In this document: positions 1 through 13,140 of the stretch, piece by piece | Layout: each line of letters begins with the position of its first letter | How positions within the stretch are numbered: the stretch's first letter is position 1 | Source: Kuschelorhynchus macadamiae | Taxonomy: Eukaryota > Arthropoda > Insecta > Coleoptera > Curculionidae | Direction of reading: 5' to 3' | Assembly (NCBI GenBank): GCA_030620095.1 | Contig: JAUTXW010000943.1 | Location: 37,297-101,296, forward strand | DNA: 64,000 bases | Position numbers and translations under genes: made by a program | Notes under the pieces: generated by a model | What the model was told of the DNA's origin: nothing | The model's input: only the letters and a program-made list of their open reading frames with translations | Databases searched by the model: none

Positions 1-319
1 GGACGACATACTAGACGTTTCTAAAGAACCGCTGCCAGTACTTAAATCTGTGTTTTAAATGTTGATTAAGCTGGAATATTTTTTTAGATTTTGGTACTTG
101 CCATTAAGTTTAAAATAAATATTTTACTGTAAATTTAACTATGTGAGGAATTATACTTTATAATAACTTTCTCTATCATAATATTTCGAATTATATAATA
201 TAAGAAGTACAGATTGCATTTTTCTCTGTATTTTATTTGGTTTTTGTTCGTTGAAATGACAAAAAAATTCTTTCGGGACAAGAGGAGATTTTTTAAAGTC
301 TCGTCTCGTAGGCATCACT
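1..319. other. AT-rich DNA, nothing recognised
   Basis: No open frame, RNA gene or repeat boundary could be recognised before the tandem repeat begins near 320. Confidence 0.5.
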
Positions 320-1720
320 AGCGATCACCGCTATTTATAATTAAAACTCAACAAAAATATAGTCTTGAGAGACGCTTTAAAAGTGCTTTATGCTACCATA
401 AAAATACTTGCTTAATTCAGTCCTTAGGGGCTACTTTACTCTGAACAAAAATTACTAAAACCGTGTGACCACCGGTATTTATAAACCGAATCTAGGCGAA
501 AATTTAGTTCTGAGAGACGCTTTACAAGTGCTTTAAGGTACTGTTAAAATATTTATTTAAATCAGTCCAAAAAGTGATTTTGCGGCAAAAATATTTTTTT
601 GTGATGCTGATTTAATTGAAAGCACCAAAGTTCTGATTTATGATATTAAGTATCCTTACCTTTTGTTCCTAGGGCGTAAAAGTATGTTACACCTTTTTTT
701 ACAGTTTTATAGAGGGCGAAAAATACGTTTGCGCTTTAAAAAATCAATTTTACGTCATGAGGCGTCTTTTTTGTTATCTTATAATCGATAGTATAAACAG
801 ATACAATATTTACTTAATTCAGGGTATATTTTAATTAAAACAAGACTATACTTTCTTTGTGTTTTATATATAAATAGCGGTGGTCGCACGGTTTTAGTGA
901 CATATTTTTTAAGAGTATCTTTGTTAAGTATCCCTTAAGAGTCGAATTAAATAATTATTTCTGTGGTGGCTGAAAGCCCTTTTAAATTGTCCCACAGGAC
1001 TATATTTTTGTTGTGTTTGATTTATAAATAACGGTGATCGCACGGTTTTAGTGAAAATCTTTAAGAGTAAAGTAATTAAATAATAATTTTTGTGGTAGCA
1101 TAAAACTCTTGTAAAATATCTCTCAGGACTATATTTTTGTTGAGATTGAGTTATAAATAACGGTGGTCGCGCGGTTTTAGTACACATTTTTAGGAGTAAA
1201 GTAGCCCTATCGGGCTGAATTAAATACTAGTTTTTGTGGTAGCATAAACCTCTCGTAAAATATCTCTTAGGACTATATTTTGTTGTGTTTGATTTATGAA
1301 TAACCGTGGTCTCACGGTTTTCGTAAAAATCTTTAAGAGTAAAGTAGCCCTTTAGGGCTGAATTTAATAATAATTTTTGTGGTAGTATGAAGCTCTTGTA
1401 AAATGTCTTTCAGGACTATATTTTTATTTAGTTTAAGTTATAAATAACGGTGGTCGCACGATTTTAGTAAAACTCTTTAAGAGTAAAGTAGCCCCTTAGG
1501 GCTGAATTAAATAATAGTTCTTGTGGTAGCATAAAGCTTTTGCAAAATGTCTCTCAGGACTATATTTTTGTTGAGTTTGAGTTATAAATAACGGTGGTCG
1601 CAGGGTTTTAGTAAAAATCTTTAAGAGTAAAGTAGCCCTTAAGGGCTGAGTTAAATAATTATTTTTAGGTTAACTTAAAACGCATGTAAAGTGTCTTATA
1701 TTTTCGCTAAAATAGCTAAA
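320..1720. repeat. 144-bp tandem repeat in two opposed arrays
   Basis: The word GGACTATATTTTTGTTG recurs on the plus strand near 997, 1126, 1270, 1413 and 1557, with steps of 129, 144, 143 and 144 bp and a degenerate copy near 844. Its reverse complement occurs near 361 and 506, a step of 145 bp, so about two units run the other way. Each unit carries a phrase reading 'ataacggtggtcgcacggtt' and a palindrome AGCCCTTAAGGGCT. The array decays after 1690. No coding potential is seen. It may be a satellite or the internal repeat of a transposon. Confidence 0.8.
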
Positions 1721-2370
1721 TTTTGTTAAGAGTAAACTTGCCCTTAAGAGCTGAATTAAATAATTATTTTTACGGTAACGTGTATTACTAGTGCAGCTTA
1801 TTACACGTTTAAAATTTGGTGAAGTTTTTTCAATAATTACGATGGTAGCACGTTTTTTATTATAGTCAGCAAATTATTTATTTACCACGTGAGCTACTAA
1901 AACTGTACACGGAAGCTACAAGTAGCCGGCAATCTATAGACCATTGGTTTATAGGATTTGTATAAAATTATTACTAAATATTATATGCATAAATACAATA
2001 TGTATAAACTGTGTTATCTGTAAGTAAAGGAATTACGTATAAGGGATGTTCTGGGCGAATACTTCTAGAATATATTAAAGCATCTATCATGTTGATTAGG
2101 AGTTTAAACATGACACCAATATTAAGTGAGACTACTGCTCGGAAATTAAACTGTAATTCAAAATTTGATGCATATTTTGATATTATTTTATTACATTAGT
2201 CCTTACACTGACTTGACTTATTTGATTTATACAATACTTCACATTTCTTAAATAAAAAATTAATTTATAATAAATAAAATAAAAAAACTAGTTTAATATA
2301 AGAAATACTTGTCAATGTCATCTATTTGTAGGACATAGCTTGTCTTTTATATATTATTTTAAATCTATTT

Positions 2371-2435
<65 letters not shown>

Positions 2436-3350
2436 CTAAACAATTTTCCAACAAAAATAAAAAACATATTCAATAATTTCAAAACATTTTCTTATGTTAG
2501 TTATACTGCTAATTGTCACTAAGTGATATTTACCGTTGAAAATAACATCGTACTGTCCCAGAATTAAAATTAATAATTTTATGTATTTTGAACAAACTTT
2601 TACATTCTCATACTTTTGTCGATTACCAGCAACACGAAACCATTTTTCTATTTTCCTTTGTGCAAATAATACACATTTTTATTATAAATATTACTACATA
2701 TTATTTTTACTATTATAATTTTGTTCTATTGTGGCATATTGAATATTAATCAAAATGCCTGAACAAATTGTAAGTTCAAGCAGTGGCGTAACAAGAGAAC
2801 GTGGGACTCTGTGGCCAAATCGTAAAACCAGGCCTCCTTCCCTTTCTGTAAAAGTACATACAAATAAAAAAAAATTAGAATTTATAAATCGCAAAAAATA
2901 TTGAAGTCTTGTTTTAACATTCAGAATAGCTCCAACAAATCGGTATAAAGGTATCACAGAAAATAGAAACGCATATATAAAACAACATTCAAAAGTATTA
3001 TAATAATTCTAATTACACCGACTTACGATTAGACGACTGACTGCTGCTATTTTTATCTATAACTTGAAAAAAATTGTCTATTTTTACATGCTTTTTCAAT
3101 TTTGCTTCGTTTTGCGCAGCTTTTTTTTCTTTAAGCTGCACCCGATTGGTGCTTGTAATTCATTTTATCACAACTACAACGCTAAATACTCACAAAACAA
3201 AATATAAAATCAGTATCACTGCAAGTATACGCCTGTTTTAGCCTAGCACCCAAAGCCAGTAATTATAACAGTGGATTATAGTGACAGTACAGATTCAGAC
3301 TATTGAGATTAGTTATTAAATCATGTTCCACTCCTTTTTATTTTTTTTAG
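1721..3350. other. Intergenic, no gene recognised
   Basis: Apart from the (AT)n run listed separately, this stretch holds only short open frames without recognisable domains. Base composition is strongly AT-rich throughout. Confidence 0.4.
2372..2433. repeat. (AT)n microsatellite
   Basis: About 31 uninterrupted AT dinucleotides. Confidence 0.95.
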
Positions 3351-3550
3351 TTTTTGAGATATCGGAATAACCTTTTTTGTTTGGAACAAAATAATAAAAA
3401 TTATAGAGTACGGCTTATTACTTTTCCGCATGTCAATAATTTATGTCAAAATCATCAATACGCAATACATTTTTGTACGTACATATATAAACATTGTTTC
3501 AATCTTCCTACTACCACCTTGGACCGGAATGATTTATTAGCCAAAACAGA

Positions 3551-3771
3551 TGCACAAGCAGGCGCGTATACAGCTTGGAGTTATAGAGGGATAATTTACA
3601 AGTTTGTTTTTCATGCATTAAACAACACTGACTACCAAAAAAAAACCTTGTATGTGAACTTCAGTATTCAGAATCTGCGGACGTTAATTTTAAATAATTT
3701 GGTCATCGATCGATTCATATGGGGTGGGGGTAATTGCCCCCCCCCCTCTTGTATACGCGTCTGTGCACAAG
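3551..3771. mobile_element. hAT-like MITE with 8-bp target duplication
   Basis: The element itself spans 3559-3763 (205 bp). It begins CAGGCGCGTATACAG and ends CTTGTATACGCGTCTG, which are imperfect inverted repeats of about 15 bp with the CAG...CTG ends typical of hAT transposons. The 8 bases TGCACAAG stand directly on both sides (3551-3558 and 3764-3771). A G-run/C-run hairpin lies close to the right end. There is no transposase, so it is non-autonomous. The superfamily call rests on end sequence and duplication length only. Confidence 0.7.
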
Positions 3772-5879
3772 CAGGCGTAAAATATAAAGGTATTAGTTAG
3801 TCATGAACATTTATCGTGCTATAATGAAGTATTATATTAGAATAGATAGCTTTATTATCCTATATAATGTATTTGTTGACAAGGTTTTAAAACTAAAATT
3901 GTAAATTATATTAAATATTCAATTAAACAAAATGTAACAACAAAAAAATTAATAAGCCCTGACGGAACTAACTTTTTAAATATTTGTATACATAGTTGAA
4001 GACATTTTTTATTTTATTTGGCAGGTGGTTAAAATTGTTTATAGTTTTATAAACAAATAACAACCTTTTGACGTTGCGGTTACCCATAATTCATTACTTT
4101 CGTATTATTATAGAGAATGAATGCATAATGTACCTGTTTCGCAGTTCGCTACGCTTTCATACGTACTTACAACGTTACGATGATTACCAGCCGCATATTG
4201 TATATTTGCAATCAGAGTCATGCTTACTTTCTTTACTACTTATTTCGTAGCGACGCGACCCGCCGGAAGCTAAGATGAGAATCATTTTATCGGTCTAACC
4301 AGCTACCCAGAACCGTTACTATTTTGTTTTAAATGGAGCAGACTATAATTAAACAGTTAAAGCAATGTCAAATCATAAACGAAGTAAAGGACGTAAACGC
4401 ATAAATGGTACGTTACCTGTAAAGTCCATTTCAAAATTATTCGTCGTTACCCTTAGCCATAAAACCCTATAGATATTTTCTACCTGAATACAGGTCTGGA
4501 TGTTAAAATGTTAAACTAAAAATACTAATATAAAGAACATTTATATTAGTATTTGTGTGTTTGTCAAACTGTGAATTTAGTAAAATATCTTCAGTTATTA
4601 AAAAAGAATATAAATGTGACAATCTTGCTACTGCCTTTGGGCATACAGTTTTGCATCTTCCTCCGTAATATTGTATTTTTAATCCGATCGATCACAACTT
4701 GGCATGAATTAAAAGCCATGATTATGAAAAAAAAAAACACTTCTCCCACACTAGGCACTTCTGTAAGATTTAATTGTGTAAAATGTATAATTAATATTTC
4801 TTTACATAGCTGGAAACATTCTGTTAGACATGTAATTAAGGTTGAAGCCTCTTATAATTTTATAAATAGTAGTGTTAAGCCCTTAATAATTATTTTAGGC
4901 ATATACGAAGACGACAGTGAAAACGAAACGGAACTGAATATAGAGCAGGTTAGACTAAGTTGTACAAAAAACTAAGATCCATTTGATCAAATTATTAAAA
5001 TAAAAATATAGTTTTTAAGTTAATCATTATTAATAATACCATAAATAAATTCATAATATTAAAAGGTTTTTTAATTCCTTTTTTTTTTTCGTTAAAATTA
5101 AGAAGTGAAAATTCTCTATTATTATGGGGACAAAATTCGTGCCTACAAAATAAGGTATATTAGGTAGCTAATTTATGGGAGGGTTTTACGGCTAAGGGAA
5201 CCAGGTAAATTTTATTGCAGTTAAGAAATCAACGAATAATTCTGAAACGGATTATAGTCACAACAGTGTAAAACTAAGATAAAGCAAGCCTTATCTTAAT
5301 TATTTTTATATTATCTATTGTTTATAATCTTATTTTAGCCTAAAAACTGTGGTTTCAAACTTAAAATTGTATAAACACTATTCTTAAACATTTTTCGTTA
5401 AAATGTCTTAATCTTAACATCATATTATGTAAATACAAAAAGTTTAAACACACACATTGTTTCTTTTAAAACTTTTTCAAAGATATTTTGAGATTTTGTT
5501 TTAGACGATGGAGAATAATTAATTTAAGACAAAAACTTACTTTTTGTACTAAAAATTTTCCCTTTTCCCTCTTATGTTTTGTATTGTGTCAGAAGAAAAT
5601 ACAAAAATGATGGCCTTCATAGAATAAGAACCAAACATCAGTTAAAAAATAGATTTTGAGATAATAAATACACTGTTTAACTCTTATTATATTTATTCAA
5701 ACATACATTGTTTCACAAATTATAAGTTTATTAGCTAAATGAAGGTGAATTATAACACAGGAACCAAAAATATATTACAACTAAAATTAAATCTAATAAG
5801 TTCTAAAATCTATCACACCTAGCAAAACAAAAATACCAAAACAAACTTCACCCATCACACAATACAACTCCTCTGGGGT
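3772..5879. other. No recognised feature
   Basis: The longest open frame (4553-4975, plus, 140 codons) shows no family motif and has a skewed, low-complexity composition. I do not call it a gene. A GC-richer patch near 4120-4270 is also unexplained. Confidence 0.35.
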
Positions 5880-6312
5880 TCTTCGGTCGACATCGAATTC
5901 ATCTTCGGTTCAATACGAATGCGTTTAAAACTTCCGTATGATCACAGAACGTTGCGTTGGACGTTAACTCGTAGCGTATGGTAATAAAATTCGGTTACGG
6001 ATGCGTGTTTGGCACTGTTTAACTACATCTCAACCTACCGACACTGTGAGTAAATCATAATGATGCAATAATAAATTTGTTGGCAAAGCATTGTCTACGG
6101 AGATTTAGCGGAGGTTCGCAGACTTCTGCTTCCATTGCTATTTGTGTACTTGGTAAAAACCCAATGGAGATTCTACTACATTTATTCTTTATCCTTTCCA
6201 TTTTTCTCAGGTGAGTATTGGCTGCCGACCAACAGAATATTCCGTAGTCTAGTATAGATTTTATTATATGTTTATAAAATAATAATTCTATGTTAGGATT
6301 ATTATCAATCAA
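5880..6312 (-). pseudogene. Non-LTR retrotransposon RT C-terminus (Jockey-like)
   Basis: The minus-strand reading frame at 6312-6055 has the layout of the region just after the reverse transcriptase fingers/palm in Jockey-type ORF2. The phrase 'IIKSILDYGIFCWSAAN' is followed by 'MERIKNKCSRISIG' and then 'PPLNLRRQ', matching the family pattern of a 'LxYG..xW' box, a 'LExIQNxxxRxxxG' box and a 'PPLxxRR' box. The catalytic palm is not present, so this is a 5'-truncated remnant. The sequence down to about 5880 is GC-richer and may be its 3' continuation, but I cannot read a protein from it. Clade assignment is uncertain. Confidence 0.7.
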
Positions 6313-6670
6313 GCGACATCAAAAAGGCTTAAAATTAATGGCATTCTCTGTTATTTCTAGGGTGTAGTATATATTATGTTTTTCCAATTTAATTTTTGGT
6401 TAACAATTATCCCAAAAAATATCCTAGAAGTTTTGTGGAAAAATCTTACCAGTAGTATGTTATCAGACTGAGGCCTAAATAGCCTAGTGAAATCCACAAC
6501 AACTGATTATCCTCGGAGACTTCTAGCCCGTTTCTTTTTGTCTATACACGAATCTTTGAAATGGCTCTGAAATACTTATTTTTAGTTTTTGTTGTAGATG
6601 GCGTTAGTTTTGGACGTTTATCGTCTCCTCAGTGGCCATAAAAAGAAAAAAATAGAATGTGTGTGAGGAA

Positions 6671-7689
6671 TATACAGGGTGCAGGGTGTCTGTACAAAAG
6701 GCCACAACATTCCTGAGACCAAAGTAGGACGATTTAAGACAACCAATCCTCCCAGCACTTCAGGGCAAAAATATTATGGACAATTAAGATCCTCTGTGAA
6801 AAAATAGGGACAAAAAAGGAACCACCACTGCGTTAAAAAGCTATTTTTTTTCCAGTGGTACGGTATATGATAGTGCTACTTTGTAGCCATATCTCTCTTG
6901 CTGAAAAAAGTTAAATGCAACTTTCTCCACATTCTAATTTTTTTTAAGAATTTAATTTTATTCCGACTTATTAAATTCTAAGGTCTAAGTGAGAGTTTAA
7001 CAAAAAATATTTTAAAATTTGTATGGCCATATATGCTTACAATCTAAAAAGTGTTTATTACTCTGGGAGTGTTGTTGAACAAACTGCACCCTTTTAAAAT
7101 TCAAATAAAAAACGCATCAGTTTTTTTATATAGTTAAGAAATTGTACAGAATGAACAAACATTCGTTAGTATCTGTTTATTTTAAAAAAATTATAAAACA
7201 AAAATAGAAATAAAAATAAAAATGAAAAAAGATTTAGAACGAAAAAGTAAAAAACCACAAATAATAATATTTTTTCTTTGAAACAACAGTACACTACTAT
7301 TAGAAACACGGGTGTGCGAAAATCTACACACCTGGAAAAAAATTGAAGACTTAATAAAAGACACATTTCTGATCAGAAAAGATTCTAAAAGATGTATTTT
7401 AATTTCTGCTAATACTGTACCGTTCTGTAACATCCGCAGCATTAGGTAGTGTATCTTTAATATTTTCAAAACTGATATCAAAATTAAAAAAAAAAAAAGA
7501 AAGTTATGTTAAATTTGTCCTTCCACTTAGAAGTGTATTTCCAAAAAAATCTTAAAAATAAGGGCCTTTAAAAAAAAGAGACTTTTAGGGATCAAAGCGA
7601 AACTCGGGTAACTTTCCTTTACCCGAAAGTACTTCGTTATGGATTTAGTGGTAGCATTTTATACAGACCATTTAGAGACACCCTGTATA
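6671..7689. mobile_element. MITE with TACAGGGTG ends
   Basis: The left end reads TATACAGGGTG and the right end CACCCTGTATA. The match is extended imperfectly inward (CAGGGTGTCT on the left, with a small duplication, against AGAGACACCCTG on the right). The possible target duplication is TA, as in Tc1/mariner-type elements. The interior is AT-rich with short frames lacking transposase motifs, so a non-autonomous element of about 1.02 kb is the best reading. Confidence 0.5.
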
Positions 7690-8765
7690 GGCATTAACGG
7701 AGAAGGGAGAAAGGCTTTTTAGTAAATATTCATTTCAACGTTTTTAAATTATCCTTATAAAATATAAAGAAAACAAATATGACAAAACTGTATTAATAAA
7801 ATACATATATTTATTAATATTTGGTCACATTTATTATAACCAAAATACGTGATACAAATAATGTAAATTGTATAAAAACTTATTTAATATTGTTTAGTGA
7901 TAACCTAGTCTCATTCATCACATGTACATATTTTTCTTCATGGGATTTTTTCATAAGGGTCTATGAAGCATTCTTGAGAAGTATTGGCACTGAAAGAAAA
8001 AAAATCTTTCTAATAAAATAAAAACGTTTATTACATGCTAAATCCAGTTACAGACTATACAGACCAGTTCAAGGCGTGTTTAGGGGGGTTGTGAGTTAAC
8101 TAACCCCCCCCCCCCCAGAGCCAGTTTTACTTAAACAAAAATAAGTATAAAGCAAAGGCTTACAAAAAGTCAGAGCAGTCAGAAAAAAGTGTCTTAGTTC
8201 GTTTATCTTTTGGCAAAAAGTAACTAGTATCTTCCATACTTTTTAAAAGGAACTATATCTTGTAATTTAAAAAGTATCTTAAATACCGAAAGTATCTTAA
8301 TTGATGTGGATTCTAGAAAGAAACTAATTACACTGTACTATCCTAACTATCGACAGATTTTCCTAAAATGTTTATATTATACTATTTAGAAAAAGTAATT
8401 TTTAAATGGAAATATTTTATATACAGAGTGGGCTGAGAAAACAAGTCTCATTTCATCAGTTCAACTATTTTTTTATCACCAAAAGTTGTAGGTTATTGAG
8501 AAAAATCGTAGGTTATGGTTCTGACAAAAACGCGGTTATTGGAGTGTTTTATACGATTTATTACAAAAAACTGATAGGTTTTTAAACTTCTGACACATTT
8601 TTTAACCTTAAATAGGAATTTTATTGCATATATATTATAACAACCTTAAAATAGCATAATTTATCTTATGCATATAAGGTAATATAAATTAATAAATAAT
8701 TAAATAATAATGATATTATTACACACTGAACTCATTTTAATCGTGAAAATATCATCCTCTGACAT
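7690..8765. other. No recognised feature
   Basis: AT-rich sequence. A G-run (8084-8089) and a long C-run (8103-8116) flank a short AT centre and could pair as a hairpin. No gene is seen. Confidence 0.4.
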
Positions 8766-8835
8766 TTTTTCAGATCTTTACCTTTCAATGTCCTTAGATG
8801 CCAAAAAATATATTTTGCGGCGAAGCTGTAGGTAT
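8766..8835 (+). repeat. Diverged head of the ATGGCGG repeat family
   Basis: The phrase 'gtccttagatgccaaaaaat' followed by 'tattttgcgg' matches the leader of the repeat family seen near 20260, 52380 and 52870, but without the downstream GTCTGTC run or the tandem units. Confidence 0.5.
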
Positions 8836-9042
8836 GTTGTACGTCGTATGTTTTGATGTTTTTATCTATTATTCTATTTTATTTAGTTATATTTTGTTTT
8901 ATTTTGTTTTAAAGTCGAAAAATAACTGGATAAAGTATCTATGTTCTATAAGATTCAATATATACTCGTTCTATTAATTATTTATTGTTTTTTTAAGTGT
9001 GTTGTGTTTACAGGGGGTTTGTTGTATTTATGTTAACTGTCT

Positions 9043-9074
9043 CTGAAGAAGAGAATAAGCATTCTCGAAAGGTA
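9043..9074 (+). ncRNA. Hammerhead-ribozyme-like core, PLE type
   Basis: The string CTGAAGA fits the hammerhead core CUGANGA. It is followed by GAGAAT-AAGC-ATTCTC, a perfect 6-bp stem II with a short loop, and then GAAA, the second core box. This is the arrangement found in Penelope-like element terminal repeats. Stems I and III are not confirmed. Confidence 0.4.
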
Positions 9075-9239
9075 GATCATACAAAAATAATTAAAAAATT
9101 ATCTTATAAAATTACAAACGCCGAACTTTCGGAAATTTATTGTATCCTTTTTCAAGGCTACAATACAAACATAGAATGGAATAGAATATATTACTGTATA
9201 CATATAAAGTTCATTACAATTATCAAAATTAAATAAAAT

Positions 9240-9965
9240 AGCCCAAATTATCAAAATGAAAAGAAATAGTACAAAGTACAACAAACAGATTTTGTCCAAC
9301 ATATAACATCTAATAGATTTATATAAGTCATGATCTACTACATCACAATTTAAAAATTCAGCAAGGCTGTGAGAATTTTTACTTAATAGGTACATTTTAA
9401 CCACTGATTTGAACGTTTTTATTGGTATGATTCTAATTATCTCATGCAGTTTAGTGAAAAAGGCCGGCGCATAATGTAGAGTAGAATTCCATGAGGTTCA
9501 CAACCTAAGAAATAATATCTAAATCGCCACGATGACGAGTGTGATAATGGTGTACAAGCTCCCTCATCCTAAATTTCTCGGTGTTTGTATAGACTTGTAC
9601 GAGTGACTCATAAATATACTGACTTGGGAGAGTTAAGATGTTGTGATGCAGAAATAGTGGTCTTGAATCGTCGAATTTAGCAAATCCCTAACAAAATAAA
9701 CTGCCAACCGCTGCAGACCAAAGACCAGCAACAAGCCATATGTGCAAATAGAGTGCACCAAAGCATGATAGGCAACAAGGCAGACTCTGCCATCAGCTAT
9801 TTTTTTATAGATTTCTCAATACAAATATATTTTCAAAGTAAATTTGGGATCTAAAGTAAAATTGAATTTTTTTCCGGGTTGTTATTTTCGTTGAGTCTCG
9901 AAGAGAAAATCATTTTCTCGGTTTTATTAATATTAAGGTTAAGACGGTTAACTTTACAATGTTAT
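9240..9965 (-). pseudogene. Jockey-like ORF2 C-terminal remnant
   Basis: Read on the minus strand, frames between 9960 and 9400 give, in broken pieces, a 'AYHALVHSICTYGL' box followed by 'ITLPSQYIYESL'-type and 'HYHTRHRGDLDI' segments. In this family these are the post-palm region and the C-terminal 'N..TR....L..P..RL' tail. Several frameshifts separate them. The catalytic part is missing, and the copy ends near 9240 in an A/T-rich tail. It is a 5'-truncated copy of a non-LTR retrotransposon with no function expected. Confidence 0.65.
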
Positions 9966-10015
9966 ACTGAATTCATATTCGATTTTTGGTTTTAAAAAAA
10001 TATAATAATGAAAAC

Positions 10016-10428
<413 letters not shown>

Positions 10429-10774
10429 TGTTTACCTTACTAGAAAAAATACAAACAGTAACCCTATATACGTAATAAAAATCAATTTCTCTCGCCAGAA
10501 GACGTTTTCGGGCAATTTTTAATAGGAATCACCTTCATGAAGAACTATTTTGCTATGGGCACAAAAATATAGAACCAATGGCTCAGTCGAGAAAAAACGT
10601 AGGACAATCATGGATGCTGGATTCTTTTAGAGGACCGACTGGAAATTGTAGAAATTTTGGCTAATCATAACAATCGAACTTCCGTTAGAAATTGCAAGTG
10701 CATTAGAAACACAACTGTGATCTCTTGAGAACTTTTGAACTTAACAGACAATTTGTGAGCCAACCCGGGGGCTG
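10429..10774. other. Unassigned moderately complex sequence
   Basis: Higher GC than the surroundings, with no frame or motif that I recognise. It may be part of an unrecognised transposon. Confidence 0.35.
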
Positions 10775-12615
10775 GCCTGCCTAGATAATGTACTCTCCAG
10801 CTCTTCAATGGAGCTGTGTCATTCTGAGGTGATTGATGTTTGTAACTGTGATCATTATTTTCAGCTGGTCGAGTTTAATGTCTATCAGCCTGCACGTCTT
10901 GTACATAGAACATTTAGACCAATAACGCAAAAAGGTATGTTTTCTTTTCATCATAGGTTAGCTGATGAGTCTTGGGATTTCGTCTCCGAGCGGAACCTGG
11001 ATGCAAACCAGAAATTTGATAAATTTATGTGCATTTTAGAGAAAGCCCATCTTTTCTTATTTCCAGAGAGAACCTATAAAATAAAATCCTATCAAGGTAA
11101 TAGTGTGCTCTGGTTCAATGAAGAACTGAGAGCCATGCGTGACCATTTGGGATTTTTAAGGGATGTAAAGAGGTAGTATAACTGTGTGTTTGATCAAAAA
11201 TACAATCGGTATAAGATACTATGTTAAAAAAAAGACATGCCAAAATATAGGCAAATGATAATCAAATAAAACACTCAAATAATCCAACGAGAAGTATCTG
11301 GAACATCATAAATGAACATAGAGGGAAAAGGAGGGACTTAGTAAGTAACGAACATCAGTGTCACCTGATTATTTTAATAAATTCTTTTTATCCATAACAG
11401 ATAAAATTGTTAAAAATCTCCCAAGTGCACGTGTTAGCCCTAATGTATACCTTGATTCAATTGTGACACCATTAGATGTTTTTTCTTTTGCTGAAACAAC
11501 CTTTAATAAAGCTCGAGATGTTATAAACAGTTTAAAGAAGAAAAATAGTAAAGATGTATTAGGTCTAAATGTTAAATTAATAAAATACACTAATAAATAT
11601 GTGTCTCAGAGATAACATATTCCCTGATATTCTCAAAAAAGCCATAGTGTTACCAATAAATAAATTTACAAAAAAGGTGATCATCAATTTCCTGCAAATT
11701 ACAGACCTATATCTCTTATTCCAAAACAGTTGAAAAATGTATGCCATTGAGAATTGTAGCTTTTTTTGAATCAAACCGACGCGACGTTTTACAGAATCGT
11801 AACTTGAATTCTGGCAAAATAAAAGCACAACCATGGGTATCCTTAACCTTACAGCTGAAATTCTAGAAGCTTTTCATGAAAAACAGTACAGAGCGGTTCT
11901 AACCTAACCTTAGCGTTTGACTACGTTGACCATGAAATCTCGTTAAAAAAACTACATGCCTACAAATTCAGCTCCAGTAGCATAATGTTGGTTAAATCTT
12001 ATTTGGCAAATAGGCATCAGAAGGTGAAGGTTGATGGTGGGACATCAGCAGAGAGGTGTGTGTGTGTGTATAGGTATCCCACAAGGTTCAGTTCGGGGGA
12101 CCAATCTTAATTTTAATTTATAATAATGACTTGCCTACTTGCAACACCAATATACATTTTATTCTTTTTGCTGATGACACAACTATCTCCTTTTCAGACC
12201 AGACCCAAGAACTCTCTCAAACAGGATTCATGGTTGCGCAGGTGGAGGCTGAACTGTGGTTCTGCTTGAACAGACTGCAGTTAAATAAAGATAAAACCCA
12301 AAAGATGATATTTACGATGCCAGATGTAAATGCGTGGGATGGTGCACTGGAGGCCAAGTTTTTGGGTATAACTTTGGGACTACAGTGGGGACCTCATGTT
12401 CATAGGGTTGCTGGGATATTAACCCGAGGTATATATGTACTGAGGAACCTTGCAGGTTGTGTTTCTCCCGGTTCATTCGCACATATCCTATGCGATCTTG
12501 GCTTGGGGTCAGTCATCGGGGACGCATAGATTGTTTGCTCTGCAGAGAAGGGCAGTAAGGGTGACAGCTCAACTGCACAGAGGCTTTTTCTGCAGTTGGC
12601 ATTCTTACATTACCT

Positions 12616-12675
<60 letters not shown>

Positions 12676-13140
12676 AAAACTTTTTATATATTAAGAGAGG
12701 AAAGGACCATCTTACTCATGCTGACGTGCATCAACAACACCAGAAATAAATCCAATCTAGTACCCCTCTATTGAGGCCTCAGAAGATGCCATGAAGGCCC
12801 TGGATACTGGGCGATAAAATTATTTGATGCCCTTCCAACAAATATAAAAAATCTACATATAAATAAATTTCACAATAAAATCAAAGGCCTACTTGCCAGT
12901 AGTTTTTCTTATTCCTTTAAAGAGCGATGTTATAATCCGATCCGACACACATTGTAGGCATAGATGAATAACATAAGAAATGTGAAATATTGTATACATG
13001 TTAATGGCGGCCACTTCCAACAAATGATTTAATAATTTGTGCTTTTAAGTTTAGTTAGTTTGTTATTTAATTTATTTTATTTAAGTTAATTCAAATTGAT
13101 AATAAATTAAATAAACTAACAATAAATTAAAACAATGTAT
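10775..13140 (+). mobile_element. Jockey/CR1-like retrotransposon, 5'-truncated and broken
   Basis: The copy starts inside the end of the endonuclease domain ('CNCDHYFQLVEF' stands at the usual SDH box, about 10840-10880). It continues through the endonuclease-RT linker (10808-11176, 11358-11615) and a frameshifted RT (11640-12130, with a 'FDYVDHEISLKKLHAY' box near 11920 and a damaged 'GIPQGS' box near 12075). The catalytic 'FADDTTISF' lies near 12166. The C-terminal segment (12450-12950) is split by an (AT)n run and ends with 'IKLFDALPTNIKNL', the family tail. Many frameshifts and stops are present. The 3' noncoding tail runs to about 13140. It is a dead copy. Confidence 0.8.
12620..12672. 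repeat. (AT)n inside the retrotransposon C-terminal region
   Basis: About 26 AT units interrupt the ORF2 C-terminal coding region of the surrounding element, so they arose or were inserted after it. Confidence 0.95.

Noticed and set aside
3354..3800. 148-codon open frame
   Set aside because: It starts at a non-ATG codon and runs through the hAT-like MITE and its C-run, so it cannot be a conserved gene.
4553..4975. 140-codon open frame as a possible host gene
   Set aside because: No recognisable domain, no conserved context, atypical composition; may be open by chance in AT-rich DNA.
5600..6060. LTR of a Gypsy-type element
   Set aside because: Some LTR-like composition, but no paired copy, primer site or coding region was found.
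8080..8120. Second hAT MITE based on G-run and C-run
   Set aside because: No CAG/CTG ends or target duplication could be found around it.
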